34,378 bases of DNA, taken from NCBI GenBank assembly GCA_902559935.1, contig CACEJN010000010.1:1-34378 (forward strand), given 5' to 3'. A program made the translations under genes and the position numbers. This document shows, piece by piece, positions 1 through 11,307 of this stretch; the stretch's first letter is position 1, and each line of letters opens with the position of its first letter. Under the pieces are notes generated by a model, which saw only the letters and a program-made list of their open reading frames with translations, had not been told where the DNA came from and did not search any database. The stretch comes from an uncultured Pelagibacteraceae bacterium (lineage in GTDB: Bacteria; Pseudomonadota; Alphaproteobacteria; Pelagibacterales; Pelagibacteraceae).

Positions 1-281
1 TATTTCCGCTGCATTACTCACCTGGGATACCTTTAAGAGTCAATGTTAAAAAACCAAAAAAAGATGAGGCTTATTTATTGATAAAAAAAAGAAAATCAAA
101 ATTAAAAAACTATTATTATTTATCCAAAGTAAAAAATATGAAGGAGGCCGCAAAGAATTTATATTCAACTTTAAGAAAAATTAAAAATGATGGTTTTAAA
201 AAGATTGCAGTTGAAACGATACCAAACAAAGGTCTTGGCAAAACAATTAACGATAGATTAAAGAGAGCCTCTAAATATTAA
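1..281 (+). CDS. Threonylcarbamoyl-AMP synthase (Sua5/YwlC family), C-terminal part, 5' truncated by window edge
   Basis: The track lists only 78..281, but the frame is open from base 3 (FPLHYSPGIPLRVNVKKPKKDEAYLLIKKRK...). HYSPGIPLR and NLYSTLRKIKNDGFKKIAVETIPNKGLGKTINDRLKRAS resemble the Sua5 C-terminal domain. Confidence 0.8.
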   Translation, partial: FPLHYSPGIPLRVNVKKPKKDEAYLLIKKRKSKLKNYYYLSKVKNMKEAAKNLYSTLRKIKNDGFKKIAVETIPNKGLGKTINDRLKRASKY

Positions 282-1003
282 TGACAAATTCTATTGAAGT
301 AATCAATCTATCAAAAAAATATAAAGATAAAGAAGCGGTAACTAATATAAATTTTAAAATTAATGAAAATGAAATGGTTGGTTTATTGGGACCTAATGGA
401 TGTGGAAAAACTACAACAATTGGAATGATTTTAGGATTATTAAAACCGAGTAGTGGTGAGGTTTTAATCAACGGAGAGAATATTGAAAAAAATAAAATCT
501 CGCTTCTTCATAAAATGAATTTTATTTCACCATATATTGAATTGCCTAAAAAACTTAAAGTTAAACAAAATTTAATTGTTTATGGAAAATTATATAACAT
601 TCAAAATTTAAATGACCGAATAGACCACCTTGCAAATAAACTTAGATTAAAAGACCTTTTAAACAAAATTACAGGAGAACTTTCTTCCGGACAAAAAAAT
701 AGAGTGAGTCTTGCTAAAGCTTTAATAAATGATCCAACGGTACTTTTGTTGGATGAACCCACTGCCTCATTAGATCCTGAAACTGGTGATTTTGTAAGAT
801 CGTTTTTAGAAGATTACAAAAAGGAAAAAAAAATATCAGTTTTGCTTGCCTCCCATAATATGGAAGAAGTAAAAAGATTATGTAGTTCTGTTTTAATGAT
901 GAAAGATGGTTTAATAGTGGATAGAGGAACTCCTGAAGAGCTAATAACAAAATATGGAAGAAGAAATTTAGAGGAAGTATTTTTAGAAATTGCGAGAAAA
1001 TAA
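281..1003 (+). CDS. ABC-2 type transporter ATP-binding protein
   Basis: Walker A GPNGCGKTT, signature LSSGQKNRVSLAKAL, Walker B VLLLDEPTASLDP; start overlaps sua5 stop (TAATG). Confidence 0.93.
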   Translation: MTNSIEVINLSKKYKDKEAVTNINFKINENEMVGLLGPNGCGKTTTIGMILGLLKPSSGEVLINGENIEKNKISLLHKMNFISPYIELPKKLKVKQNLIVYGKLYNIQNLNDRIDHLANKLRLKDLLNKITGELSSGQKNRVSLAKALINDPTVLLLDEPTASLDPETGDFVRSFLEDYKKEKKISVLLASHNMEEVKRLCSSVLMMKDGLIVDRGTPEELITKYGRRNLEEVFLEIARK

Positions 1004-1005
1004 AA

Positions 1006-1797
1006 ATGAATTTAATTAGAATTTATGGTCTTTTTTTAAGACACTTTTATTTAATAACTAGATCATTTCCAAGAATATTAGATTTAATTTATTGGCCTTC
1101 AATTCAAATTACTCTTTGGGGATTTATTTCTAATTTTTTTGCAGCTCATAGCTCTTATTACAGTGGTGCAGTAGGAGTAATTCTTTCATGTGCAATTCTT
1201 TATGATTTTTTATTTAGAACTAGTATTGGCTTTAATATGTTGTTTTTGGAGGAAATTTGGAGCAGAAATTTTACAAATCTATTTATTGCACCAATGAAAA
1301 TTAGTGAGATAATTGTCTCTCTAGTTTTTACTGCTTTAATAAGAGCATTAATTGGTTTGATCCCAGCTATACTATTAACTTCTCCTTTGTTTGGTATATC
1401 TTTGCTAAAACTTGGTCTTCCTTTAGCATTTCTTTTCTTGAGTCTATATTTATTTGGAATAACACTTGGTCTTTTTGTTTCAGCAGGATTGTTAAGATTT
1501 GGACCATCTTTTGAGAATATTGCATGGTCTACCATGTTTTTATTGGCACCTTTCGGCTGTATTTACTATCCAGTTGAAACACTCCCAGGAATCTTCCAAT
1601 CAATCGCTTTCGCACTTCCATTAGTTTATATTTTTGAAGAGACTAGAAATATCTTGGTCAATGGAATGGTAAATTATGAAAATATCATTAATGCAATCTA
1701 TCTGAACGGGTTTTATTTAATTTTGTCTATATTTGTATTTTATTACTCTTTCGACAAAGCAAGAGATAAAGGAACTTTAATAAATATAGGTGAATAA
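1006..1797 (+). CDS. ABC-2 type transporter permease
   Basis: Polytopic hydrophobic protein 2 nt after the ATPase gene; ABC-2 membrane family character. Confidence 0.88.
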   Translation: MNLIRIYGLFLRHFYLITRSFPRILDLIYWPSIQITLWGFISNFFAAHSSYYSGAVGVILSCAILYDFLFRTSIGFNMLFLEEIWSRNFTNLFIAPMKISEIIVSLVFTALIRALIGLIPAILLTSPLFGISLLKLGLPLAFLFLSLYLFGITLGLFVSAGLLRFGPSFENIAWSTMFLLAPFGCIYYPVETLPGIFQSIAFALPLVYIFEETRNILVNGMVNYENIINAIYLNGFYLILSIFVFYYSFDKARDKGTLINIGE

Positions 1798-1799
1798 AT

Positions 1800-1876
1800 T
1801 GGTGCGCCTGCTAGGAGTCGAACCCAGAACCTCCTGATCCGAAGTCAGGCGCTCTATCCAGTTGAGCTACAAGCGC
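1800..1876 (-). tRNA. tRNA-Arg (anticodon TCG), CCA encoded
   Basis: Reverse complement gcgcttgtagctcaactggatagagcgcctgacttcggatcaggaggttctgggttcgactcctagcaggcgcacca folds as a cloverleaf: acceptor GCGCTTG/CAGGCGC, anticodon stem CCTGA/TCAGG, loop cttcgga, T-loop GGTTCGACTCC. Confidence 0.96.
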
Positions 1877-1899
1877 ATATAGTATTAATATTATATTTT

Positions 1900-2880
1900 A
1901 TGGAAAAAAACATTAATTTTATAGTCAAAGAGGATGAGAAGAATTTAAGGGTTGATGTATTAATTAACAAAAGAGAGGAATTAATTAGTAGAACTAGAAT
2001 TAAAAATTTAATTTTAAAAGAAAAATTAACACTAAATAATGAAATAATTAAAAGTCCATCAAAAAAAGTTTCAATTGGTGATACTATAAACCTTAAGATT
2101 CCAGAGCCTGAAGTAGCATCGCTTAAACCTTACGAATTTAAATTAGAAATAATATACGAAGATGATGATCTATTGGTAATTAATAAACCTGCCGGAATAA
2201 TCATGCATCCTGGAGCTGGAAATTATGATAAAACAATTGTTAATGCATTGATGCATTATGATAAGGATTCTTTATCAAATATAGGTGACGAGTTAAGACC
2301 TGGTATTGTTCATAGAATTGATAAAAACACATCTGGTTTAGTTGTAATTGCAAAAAACAATGAAACTCATGAAAATTTATCAAAACAATTTAGTGATCAT
2401 ACAATTATAAGAGAGTACCAACTTTTAATATGGGGAAAATTAAGACCCTCCTCAGGAAGAATTGAAACATTTATAACTCGTAGTTCAAAAAATAGACAAC
2501 TAATGGAAGTTAGTAGTTCTAAAGGTAAGAAAGCTATAACAAATTATAAAACACTTGAAATTTTTGAAAATCAAAAAACACCAACTCTTAGTTTGGTTGA
2601 ATGTAAATTAGAAACAGGAAGAACACATCAGATAAGAGTTCATATGAACTTTAAAGGTAATAGTCTAGTTGGAGATGACAAATATAAAAAAAAATATAAA
2701 AAATTAAAAAATATTGATTTAGATATCCAAAACTCAATTACTAAATTAAATAGGCAATTCCTGCATGCAAAAACTTTAGGATTTATACATCCACGTACTA
2801 AGAAAGAGATGACTTTTTCCTCACTTTTGCCACAAGATCTAAATAATATTCTAAAAATGCTTAGAAATACTGAAGAATAA
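1900..2880 (+). CDS. rluD: RluA-family 23S rRNA pseudouridine synthase (RluD-like)
   Basis: S4-like N-terminus; PGIVHRIDKNTSGLVVIAK catalytic motif; TGRTHQIRVHM. Confidence 0.9.
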   Translation: MEKNINFIVKEDEKNLRVDVLINKREELISRTRIKNLILKEKLTLNNEIIKSPSKKVSIGDTINLKIPEPEVASLKPYEFKLEIIYEDDDLLVINKPAGIIMHPGAGNYDKTIVNALMHYDKDSLSNIGDELRPGIVHRIDKNTSGLVVIAKNNETHENLSKQFSDHTIIREYQLLIWGKLRPSSGRIETFITRSSKNRQLMEVSSSKGKKAITNYKTLEIFENQKTPTLSLVECKLETGRTHQIRVHMNFKGNSLVGDDKYKKKYKKLKNIDLDIQNSITKLNRQFLHAKTLGFIHPRTKKEMTFSSLLPQDLNNILKMLRNTEE

Positions 2881-2921
2881 ATTATTGAAAATTAGGTATA
2901 ATTAATTAAATAAACACTGCT

Positions 2922-3815
2922 ATGAGCACAACAATGAGCAACAATCTACCAACCCTTTCTAATGAGGGTGGACTTTCTGCATATTTAGAGCAGATTAAAA
3001 AATTTCCGATGTTGGCTGCAGAAGAGGAATATATGCTAGCAAAAAACTGGAAAACGACTGGTAATATTAAAGCTGCAGAAAAACTAGTCACCAGTCACTT
3101 AAGATTAGTTGCAAAGATTGCTATGGGCTACAAAGGATATGGTTTGCCTATTAATGAAATGATTTCAGAGGGAAATGTAGGTCTTATGCAAGCTGTTAAG
3201 AAATTTGAACCAGAAAAAGGTTTTAGATTGGCAACTTATGCAATGTGGTGGATTAAGGCTTCTATTCAAGAATATATTTTAAGATCTTGGAGTCTTGTCA
3301 AAATTGGAACTACTACTGCTCAAAAAAAATTATTTTTTAATCTAAAGAAAATTAAAAATCAAATTTCTCCGGAAACTGAAGGTGACTTAAGAGATGAACA
3401 CGTTGATCATATAGCTAATAAGCTTGATGTAAGTAAAGAAGAAGTCGTTTCAATGAATAGAAGACTTTCTGGAAAGGAGTTCTCGCTAAATGCTCAAGTT
3501 GGGGAAGATGGCGATGAATGGCAAGACTGGTTGGTTGATAAAGAACTTGATCATGACTTAAAATTTGCTCACCACGAGGAAATGGAACAAAGAAAAGATT
3601 TATTAAAAGACTCTATTAAAGTTCTTAACGATAGAGAAAGAGAAATTTTATACTCAAGAAGACTAAATGATGACCCAACTACACTAGAAGATTTAAGTAA
3701 AAAATATAAAATTAGTAGAGAAAGAGTTAGACAAATAGAAAATAAAGCATTTGAAAAACTCCAAAAGCACATGCTTCTATTAGCTAAATCAAAAAATCTT
3801 TTACCCGCAAACTAA
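2922..3815 (+). CDS. rpoH: RNA polymerase sigma-32 factor
   Basis: Sigma-70 regions 2-4: [75 protein letters not shown]. Confidence 0.95.
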   Translation: MSTTMSNNLPTLSNEGGLSAYLEQIKKFPMLAAEEEYMLAKNWKTTGNIKAAEKLVTSHLRLVAKIAMGYKGYGLPINEMISEGNVGLMQAVKKFEPEKGFRLATYAMWWIKASIQEYILRSWSLVKIGTTTAQKKLFFNLKKIKNQISPETEGDLRDEHVDHIANKLDVSKEEVVSMNRRLSGKEFSLNAQVGEDGDEWQDWLVDKELDHDLKFAHHEEMEQRKDLLKDSIKVLNDREREILYSRRLNDDPTTLEDLSKKYKISRERVRQIENKAFEKLQKHMLLLAKSKNLLPAN

Positions 3816-5104
3816 GCTTCAAAAGGGTTTTCAATTAAAATAGTATCATCTCTTTCTGGACTAGTTGAGATACTTGATACTTTTGCACCAATAAAATCTT
3901 CAACAGCAAAAATATATTTTTTTGCATTTTCAGGTAATGAGTCCAAATTTTTAACTCCATTTGTAGAAACTTTCCAACCTGTAAAAGTTTCATAAATTGG
4001 TTTTATTTTTATTTGATCTTCTACAGCAGCAGGTAAATAATCTAATCTTTTACCATCAAGCTCATAAGCAACACACATTTTAATTTCATCTAATTCATCT
4101 AGTACATCTAATTTCGTTAAAGCAATACCATCAATCCCTGATACTTTAATAGTTTGCCTTACCAAAACACCATCAAACCATCCGCATCTTCTTTTTCTAC
4201 TTGTAACAGTTCCAAATTCTTTTCCACGTGTTCCTAAAAGTTCACCAACATCATCTGTTAACTCTGTAGGAAAAGGACCTTCTCCAACTCTTGTTGTATA
4301 AGCTTTTGTAATTCCAAGAACATAATTAATCGAATTAGGGCCGCAACCAGTGCCTGTAGCTGCACTTGAGGCAACAGTATTAGATGAAGTTACAAAAGGA
4401 TAAGTTCCATGATCTACATCAAGTAAAATACCTTGGGCTCCTTCGAATAAAATTCTCTTTTTTTGTTTTTTAAATTGATCAATCTTTAGCCAAACTGGCT
4501 GAGAAAATTCTAATATTTTGGGTGCTATTTTAAGCAAATCAGATTTAAGCTGATCTTTTTCAAAAATTTTTTTTCCTAAGCCTTTTCTAATTGCATTATG
4601 ATGAACTAGCACAGAGTCGAGTCTTTGATCTAAATTTTTTTCAGATCTTAGATCCATAACTCTTATAGATCTCCTTCCAACTTTATCTTCATATGCTGGT
4701 CCAATTCCACGTCTTGTAGTACCTATTTTGCTTTTTCCTGCTGCATCCTCTCTAATCTCATCCATTTCTCTATGAAAAGGCAAAATTAAATTTGCGGACT
4801 CCGAAATAATAAAATTATTTACATTTACTTCTACACCTTTAGATTTTATTTCTTCTATTTCCTCTAATAAAGCCCATGGATCTACGACAACTCCGTTGCC
4901 AATAATTGATATTTTGCCTTTTCTAACTATTCCAGATGGCAATAATCTCAATTTATAAGTAACACCATCAATCACTAAAGTATGACCAGCATTGTGGCCT
5001 CCTTGGAATCTTATTACAACATCAGCCTGCTCAGATAACCAATCAACAATTTTTCCTTTACCTTCGTCACCCCATTGAGATCCAACAACGACTATATTTT
5101 TCAT
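3812..5104 (-). CDS. purA: Adenylosuccinate synthetase
   Basis: [19 protein letters not shown]-terminus, [11 protein letters not shown], full-length 430 aa. Confidence 0.97.
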   Translation of the reverse strand: MKNIVVVGSQWGDEGKGKIVDWLSEQADVVIRFQGGHNAGHTLVIDGVTYKLRLLPSGIVRKGKISIIGNGVVVDPWALLEEIEEIKSKGVEVNVNNFIISESANLILPFHREMDEIREDAAGKSKIGTTRRGIGPAYEDKVGRRSIRVMDLRSEKNLDQRLDSVLVHHNAIRKGLGKKIFEKDQLKSDLLKIAPKILEFSQPVWLKIDQFKKQKKRILFEGAQGILLDVDHGTYPFVTSSNTVASSAATGTGCGPNSINYVLGITKAYTTRVGEGPFPTELTDDVGELLGTRGKEFGTVTSRKRRCGWFDGVLVRQTIKVSGIDGIALTKLDVLDELDEIKMCVAYELDGKRLDYLPAAVEDQIKIKPIYETFTGWKVSTNGVKNLDSLPENAKKYIFAVEDFIGAKVSSISTSPERDDTILIENPFEA

Positions 5105-5916
5105 TATTTAAATTTTCTGTTAACTTTTAAGGAAGTGAGATGGTTAATTGGGCCATGACCTTTTCCATATTTCGGGTTTGATTTAATTGCAGAATTTACA
5201 TACTTAATTCCTAGCTCACAAGATTTCTTTACTGTTTTTCCACATGATAAAAAAGTTGTAACTGAGCTAGATAATGTACAACCTGTACCATGGGTATTCT
5301 TTGATTTGTGACGCTCGCTTTTGAAGATCTTTATGTCTTTTTTGTTTATTAAAATATCTATTACATTTTTATGTTTTAAATGACCACCTTTTATAAGTAC
5401 ATTTTTGGCTCCTAATCCCATAAGTTTATTAGCAGCAAAAATCATATCCTCTTTTGTTATAATTGTTGTTTTAGTCAAAATTTCTGCCTCTGGGATATTG
5501 GGGGTAATAAGTGATACTTTTTTAATTAATTTTAATTTTAATAATTGAATAGCTTTAGTATCTATAAGTTTAGCCCCTCCTTTAGCAACCATAACTGGAT
5601 CTAATACAATTTTTTTAACTTTAATTACATCCAGAGCTTTCATTACCATTCTAATAACCTCTGAAGAATGTAGCATACCAATTTTTATTGCATCAGGTCT
5701 TATATCTTTACAACTATAAATAATTTGATTAAAAATTTCTTTTGGATTAATTCCAACAATTGATTTTACACCTGTGGTATTTTGAGAAGTAACTGCTGTT
5801 ATTGCTGTCATTGCATAAGAACCTAGAACAGTAACGGTTTTTATATCAGCTTGAATACCTGCTCCACCAGATGAATCAGATCCTGCAATAATTAAAATTT
5901 TGGACTTTGGTTTCAA
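5104..5916 (-). CDS. thiD: Hydroxymethylpyrimidine/phosphomethylpyrimidine kinase
   Basis: [40 protein letters not shown] motifs. Confidence 0.95.
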   Translation of the reverse strand: MKPKSKILIIAGSDSSGGAGIQADIKTVTVLGSYAMTAITAVTSQNTTGVKSIVGINPKEIFNQIIYSCKDIRPDAIKIGMLHSSEVIRMVMKALDVIKVKKIVLDPVMVAKGGAKLIDTKAIQLLKLKLIKKVSLITPNIPEAEILTKTTIITKEDMIFAANKLMGLGAKNVLIKGGHLKHKNVIDILINKKDIKIFKSERHKSKNTHGTGCTLSSSVTTFLSCGKTVKKSCELGIKYVNSAIKSNPKYGKGHGPINHLTSLKVNRKFK

Positions 5917-5917
5917 T

Positions 5918-7249
5918 TTATTTAATTTTTTTTGTAATCATATTTACACATTTGTATAAAAGAGCTTTATTTTCACTTTCTCCCATTACTCTTATTTTAG
6001 ACTCTGTTCCTGATTTTCTTACTAAAATTCTTCCATTACCTTTGATTAATTTATCTGCATTTTTTATAATTTTTTTTATCTCTGGTTTATTAATTATATT
6101 TTTATCTTTAACTTCGATATTTTCTAAAAGCTGAGGTGTTTTGTTAAATTGATCAAAAAATTCACTTGCCTTTTTTCCTTTTCTTAAAGCAAAAAGAGCT
6201 TCTAAAGCTACTAGCAAACCATCTCCTGTAGTTGCAAATTTACCTAAAATAATATGGCCCGATTGTTCACCACCTAAATTAAAATTATATTTCTGCATTT
6301 TTTCTTTAACATATCTATCTCCAACATTTGCCCTTAGAAATTTTATTCCTTTTGATTTAAAATATTTTTCTAACCCATAATTTGACATTAATGTTCCAAC
6401 AACTCCCCCTTTTAACATTTTTTTATTTTTCCATCTTGTTGCTAAAGCAGCTATAATTTGATCTCCATCTATTATATTGCTTTTTTCATCACACATTATA
6501 ATTCTATCAGCATCCCCGTCTAAAGATATTCCAATATGTGCTTTATATTTTTTTACAGCAGATCTGATTTTTCTTGGAAAAGTTGATCCACATTTTTTAT
6601 TAATGTTTAAACCATTTGGTTTAATTCCTATTGCTATAACTTTAGCTCCTAATGATTTCAATAATTCAGGACCTGCCTTATAACCAGCACCATTTGCACA
6701 ATCGATTACTATTCTTAGTCCTCTTAAATTGAACTCTTTAGTGAAATTTTTTTTTAATATTTTAATATATTTTTTGGTACCTGTTTCTAATCTTTTAACT
6801 CTTCCTAATTTTTCAGAATGTGAAAGGTTTTTTGAGATTTTCTTATCTATAAGTCCCTCTATTTTTTTTTCTATTTTGTCTGATAATTTCATTCCATCAG
6901 GACCAAACAATTTTAAACCATTGTCAAAATGTGGATTGTGAGAGGCAGTAATCATTATACCCATATTGGCTTTCATTTCTTTTGTTAGCATGGCCAACCC
7001 ATTAGTTGGTAAGGGTCCTAGAGTATAAACATGCATCCCAGCTGAAGCCAAACCTGAAACAAGAGCTGGCTCAAGTGTATATCCTGACAATCTCGTATCT
7101 TTTGCAATTATTGCTGTTTGTTTTCTTTTTTTTTGAGATTTAAAGTATGTTCCGCTAGCAAGTCCAAATTTAAAGAACATATCTCCATTTATATATTCAC
7201 TATTAACTGCTCCTCGTATTCCATCTGTCCCAAAATATTTTTTTGTCAT
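5918..7249 (-). CDS. glmM: Phosphoglucosamine mutase
   Basis: KYFGTDGIRGAVN, active-site TASHNPHFDNGLK, SLDGDADR, VRKSGTE. Confidence 0.95.
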   Translation of the reverse strand: MTKKYFGTDGIRGAVNSEYINGDMFFKFGLASGTYFKSQKKRKQTAIIAKDTRLSGYTLEPALVSGLASAGMHVYTLGPLPTNGLAMLTKEMKANMGIMITASHNPHFDNGLKLFGPDGMKLSDKIEKKIEGLIDKKISKNLSHSEKLGRVKRLETGTKKYIKILKKNFTKEFNLRGLRIVIDCANGAGYKAGPELLKSLGAKVIAIGIKPNGLNINKKCGSTFPRKIRSAVKKYKAHIGISLDGDADRIIMCDEKSNIIDGDQIIAALATRWKNKKMLKGGVVGTLMSNYGLEKYFKSKGIKFLRANVGDRYVKEKMQKYNFNLGGEQSGHIILGKFATTGDGLLVALEALFALRKGKKASEFFDQFNKTPQLLENIEVKDKNIINKPEIKKIIKNADKLIKGNGRILVRKSGTESKIRVMGESENKALLYKCVNMITKKIK

Positions 7250-8301
7250 GAATTTTTGACTATCTCGTTAAAAACTTTAATTCCTTGCTTAACTTCATTA
7301 ACATCATGAATTCTTAAAATCTGAATTCCTTGCATTAAAAGATATATTGAAGAGGCCATAGTTCCACCGATCCTTGTTTTGCTATCATTTTTTTTTGATA
7401 TATCTTTAATAAATCTTTTTCTTGAATTCCCTACCAGTATAGGAAAACCCAATGAATGAAAAATAGAAACACCTCTTATAAGACTCATATTATGTTTCAA
7501 ATTTTTTCCAAATCCAATTCCAGGATCTAAAATTATATTATTGTGTTTAATACCTTTGGACCTTATTAGCTTAATCTTATCTTCAAAATAATCATAAATA
7601 TCTAATAATTCATTTTTATATTTCGCCTTCTTTTGCATATTTTCTGGTATCCCAACTGAATGCTGTATTACAAATGGAATTTTATAATTTTTTAAAATAT
7701 TTATTGTTTTGGGATCATAACTTAACCCTGAAACATCATTAATCAGTTTAACTCCCATCCTAATACCATTTTCCATAATTCTAGACTTTCTTGTGTCTAA
7801 AGATATTGGTATTTTTTTTACAATTAATTTTAATATCTTATTAATTCTATTCCATTCTTGCTTTTCATTAACAGGCTTCGATCCTGGTCTTGTAGATTCT
7901 CCACCAACATCTATTATAGATGCACCACTTTTGTACAAACTAATAGCATGAGTAATACCCTTATTTTTTTCATTAAATTTTCCTCCATCTGAAAAACTGT
8001 CAGGTGTAAGATTTAATACTCCTAAAATATTTGGAATTTTTTTAAAATTAAAATTAGAAAAGTTTTTTTTTTTTGAATTTATTTTTTTAATATCAGCATT
8101 AATTTTTTTTTTTAAATTATTTGGTAATTTCTTGAGTTGATTTATAGAAATTTTTCTGATCTTTTTTCTTGTAATAATCTCAACATGGTCAAAAGATATT
8201 TCTTTAATCTGATGTAACGGGATAGTTTTTTTTTTATTTACTAAAATTTTAGAGTGATTACCATAGTAGAAATTACACGCTCTTGTGTAATATCTTTGCA
8301 T
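7246..8301 (-). CDS. folP: Dihydropteroate synthase with N-terminal extension
   Basis: ILGVLNLTPDSFSDGG, DVGGESTRPG, LDPGIGFGK motifs; about 90 aa precede the DHPS core. Confidence 0.92.
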   Translation of the reverse strand: MQRYYTRACNFYYGNHSKILVNKKKTIPLHQIKEISFDHVEIITRKKIRKISINQLKKLPNNLKKKINADIKKINSKKKNFSNFNFKKIPNILGVLNLTPDSFSDGGKFNEKNKGITHAISLYKSGASIIDVGGESTRPGSKPVNEKQEWNRINKILKLIVKKIPISLDTRKSRIMENGIRMGVKLINDVSGLSYDPKTINILKNYKIPFVIQHSVGIPENMQKKAKYKNELLDIYDYFEDKIKLIRSKGIKHNNIILDPGIGFGKNLKHNMSLIRGVSIFHSLGFPILVGNSRKRFIKDISKKNDSKTRIGGTMASSIYLLMQGIQILRIHDVNEVKQGIKVFNEIVKNS

Positions 8302-8307
8302 TATTTA

Positions 8308-10215
8308 TTAATGAACAATTTTAGGTTTCAAACCCATAGCACCCAAAGCTGAGTCTTGATCATCTTTTGTTTCTGGATTATCTAAAACTTTATCTTTAGG
8401 ATATAAATTTTTATTAATTATATTCTCTATTTCTTCACCAGTTAATGTTTCATATGTTATTAGAGCTTTGGCAATTTTATGCAGGTCATCTATTTTTTCT
8501 GTCAAAATTTTCTTCGCTTGGTTATATCCTTCATCAACAAGTTTTCTTATTTCTTTATCAATTTTTTGAGCAACTTCCTCTGAAACAGATTGAGTTTGAG
8601 TAACCGATCTTCCTAAAAATACTTCTTCTTGATTTTCTCCGTACTCTACAGGGCCCATTTCCTCACTCATACCATATTTTGTCACCATGGCTCTTGCAAG
8701 TTGTGTAGCTTGATTAATATCTGAACCACTTCCACCACCTGCACCTGTAGATATGTTGTCTTTTCCAAAAATTAATTCCTCAGCAACTCTACCTCCAAAA
8801 CAAACTGCCAATCTTGCTTTTAAATATTTTATTGAGTAACCATGTTTATCCCTCTCTGGTAAATTCATTACCATTCCAAGAGCTCTACCTCTTGGTATAA
8901 TAGTTGCTTTATGTATTGGGTCGTAGCTTGGCATATTGAATGATACTAAAGCATGACCTCCTTCATGGTATGCCGTAAGTTTTTTTTCATCTTCAGTCAT
9001 AACCATTGAACGTCTTTCAGCACCCATCATTACTTTATCTTTGGCTTCTTCAAATTCTAATAATGTTACAATTCTTTTATTTTTTCTTGCTGCTAACAAA
9101 GCTGCTTCATTAACCAGATTTGCGAGATCAGCTCCTGAAAAACCTGGTGTACCTCTTGCTATTGTTCTTAAATTGACATCTGGTGCCATTTTTATTTTTT
9201 TCACATGAACTTTTAAAATTTTTTCTCTTCCAATAATATCTGGATTTGAAACCACTACCTGTCTATCAAATCTTCCTGGTCGCAACAAAGCTGGATCAAG
9301 CACATCTGGTCTGTTTGTTGCGGCAATAATAATAACACCTTCGTTAGTGTCAAAACCATCCATTTCAACTAATAACTGATTTAATGTTTGTTCTCTTTCA
9401 TCATTTCCACCACCTAAACCAGCTCCTCTACTTCTTCCAACAGCATCAATTTCATCAATAAAAATTATACAAGGTGAATTTTTTTTACCCTGTTCAAACA
9501 TATCTCTAACTCTAGATGCCCCTACACCAACGAACATCTCTACAAAATCAGAACCTGAAATTGTGAAGAACGGAACGCCCGCTTCACCTGCAATTGCTCT
9601 AGCCAACAAGGTCTTACCAGTTCCTGGAGGACCAACAAGCAAAGCACCTCTTGGAATTTTTCCACCTAACCTACTAAATTTTTTTGGATCTTTTAAAAAT
9701 TCTACTATTTCTTCTACTTCCTCTTTAGCTTCCTCTACACCAGCAACATCATTGAACGTAACTTTGCCTTTGAGTTCGTTCATCATTTTTGCTTTTGATT
9801 TCCCAAATCCCATCGCTCCACCTTTTCCACCTTGCATTTGTCTCATAAAGAAAATCCATACTGCGATCAATAATAACATAGGGAACCATGAAAGAAGGAC
9901 GCCAAACAATGAAGGCATTTTTTCCTCTAGAGGTGCTGCTGAAATGCTTACACCTTTCTCCGATAATTTTTCTATTAGATTTGGATCATTAGGAGCATAG
10001 GTTGAAAAAGAATTTCCATTTGAATAAACACCTTTAATGTTATTTCCTTGGATCTCAACTTTTAGAACCTCACCGTTTTCAACTGAATTTAAAAAATCTG
10101 AAAATATTATTTGATTTCCACCTCTGATATTAGACTGAGGATTTTTAAACATATTATAAAGACCTATAGTTAAAAAAACTATAATTCCCCACATTGCTAG
10201 ATTTTTTAAGTTCAT
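8308..10215 (-). CDS. ftsH: ATP-dependent zinc metalloprotease FtsH
   Basis: Two N-terminal TM segments, Walker [12 protein letters not shown] region, zinc motif HEGGH. Confidence 0.98.
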   Translation of the reverse strand: MNLKNLAMWGIIVFLTIGLYNMFKNPQSNIRGGNQIIFSDFLNSVENGEVLKVEIQGNNIKGVYSNGNSFSTYAPNDPNLIEKLSEKGVSISAAPLEEKMPSLFGVLLSWFPMLLLIAVWIFFMRQMQGGKGGAMGFGKSKAKMMNELKGKVTFNDVAGVEEAKEEVEEIVEFLKDPKKFSRLGGKIPRGALLVGPPGTGKTLLARAIAGEAGVPFFTISGSDFVEMFVGVGASRVRDMFEQGKKNSPCIIFIDEIDAVGRSRGAGLGGGNDEREQTLNQLLVEMDGFDTNEGVIIIAATNRPDVLDPALLRPGRFDRQVVVSNPDIIGREKILKVHVKKIKMAPDVNLRTIARGTPGFSGADLANLVNEAALLAARKNKRIVTLLEFEEAKDKVMMGAERRSMVMTEDEKKLTAYHEGGHALVSFNMPSYDPIHKATIIPRGRALGMVMNLPERDKHGYSIKYLKARLAVCFGGRVAEELIFGKDNISTGAGGGSGSDINQATQLARAMVTKYGMSEEMGPVEYGENQEEVFLGRSVTQTQSVSEEVAQKIDKEIRKLVDEGYNQAKKILTEKIDDLHKIAKALITYETLTGEEIENIINKNLYPKDKVLDNPETKDDQDSALGAMGLKPKIVH

Positions 10216-10278
10216 GAGTTTAAAATAAGAATTATTATGAAATTAACAAGTGACAAAATATCAGTTATTTCATCAACT

Positions 10279-11307
10279 TTAACGCTCTTTTGATACTATA
10301 ACGGAGTTATTTACCTTTTTTATAACACAGTTTCCTAAAGTGGTCATGAATGAGTTATCATTTTTAATTCGATAAATTAAATTATCAATTTTTTTTCCTC
10401 TTACTGGGTAGTATTTTTTACCAACAGCTTTTAACACTTCTGTTATAGACCTGAAAACTACTTCCTCTGGTTGAAGAAAAAAATTTTTATTCAAAATAAC
10501 AAACCTATTAATATTTGTAATTGTTGAATTGTCTTTTAAATTTTTTTCTACAAAGTATTTAATTGACTCGTTTGCAAATTTTAAATTTTTAATCGTTAGA
10601 TTAAATTTATCATTATCCAATCCTTCTAATTCCAAGTTTTTTATAAAATTTCTAATTTTTACTCTTTTAAATTCATCATTTTTATTAGAGGGATCTTCAA
10701 CATAATTTTGAAAAACTTTTTTGGAAATATGTTCTAAATTTTTTTTAGAAAATTTTAACAGAGGTCTTATCAAATTAGTATTTTGTAGGTTGGTTCTTTG
10801 ATCAAATGACACCATGCCATTTAAACCACTGCCTCTTAAAATTCTAATAAAAAAATTCTCTATTAAATCATCCTTATGATGACCTAATAAAATATTATTT
10901 ATTTTTAATTTTTTTGCCTTGTTTATCATCAGTGCATATCTTTTATTTCTTGCAATAGATTGGATGTTGCTTTTTGGTTTTTTTCCAACCCAGGTTAAAA
11001 TCTCAAGATTAGTAGACAATTTTTTTAGAAGCAATTTTACAATTTTTGCCTCTTTTGTTGAATTATTTCTAAGTTTATGATCAACATGAAAATATTTTAC
11101 TTTTAGATGTTTTTTAATTGAATAAATTTTTGATAAAAAACATAAAGCTAGACTGTCTGATCCACCAGAAACCGCAACTATAAAATCCTCGTTTAGTTTG
11201 AGATTTTTTTCAAATTTTTTATAAATTTTAGAAGTTTGTTTATCTTTTAATTGATTTAATAAAAACTTATGAGTCTTGTTTGATGCATTCAAATTTTTTG
11301 GACTCAT
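10279..11307 (-). CDS. tilS: tRNA(Ile)-lysidine synthetase
   Basis: VAVSGGSDSLAL PP-loop, HVDHKLR, GHHKDDLIENFFIRILRGSGLNGM; located next to ftsH and the tol cluster. Confidence 0.93.
   Translation of the reverse strand: MSPKNLNASNKTHKFLLNQLKDKQTSKIYKKFEKNLKLNEDFIVAVSGGSDSLALCFLSKIYSIKKHLKVKYFHVDHKLRNNSTKEAKIVKLLLKKLSTNLEILTWVGKKPKSNIQSIARNKRYALMINKAKKLKINNILLGHHKDDLIENFFIRILRGSGLNGMVSFDQRTNLQNTNLIRPLLKFSKKNLEHISKKVFQNYVEDPSNKNDEFKRVKIRNFIKNLELEGLDNDKFNLTIKNLKFANESIKYFVEKNLKDNSTITNINRFVILNKNFFLQPEEVVFRSITEVLKAVGKKYYPVRGKKIDNLIYRIKNDNSFMTTLGNCVIKKVNNSVIVSKER

Noticed and set aside
1800-1876. tRNA-Arg as an integration site for a mobile element
   Set aside because: Flanked directly by core genes with no integrase or repeated tRNA fragment in the window.
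2897-2902. TATAAT upstream of rpoH as a promoter
   Set aside because: No acceptable -35 at 15-19 nt; perfect TATAAT hexamers are frequent by chance in such AT-rich DNA.
5104-5916. TPP riboswitch near thiD or thiE
   Set aside because: No CTGAGA / TGAACCTGAT-like consensus and no intergenic space; both genes abut or overlap neighbours.
9563-10000. 145-aa ORF antisense to ftsH
   Set aside because: Lies entirely opposite strongly conserved ftsH codons; low-complexity translation and no family signature. Shadow ORF.
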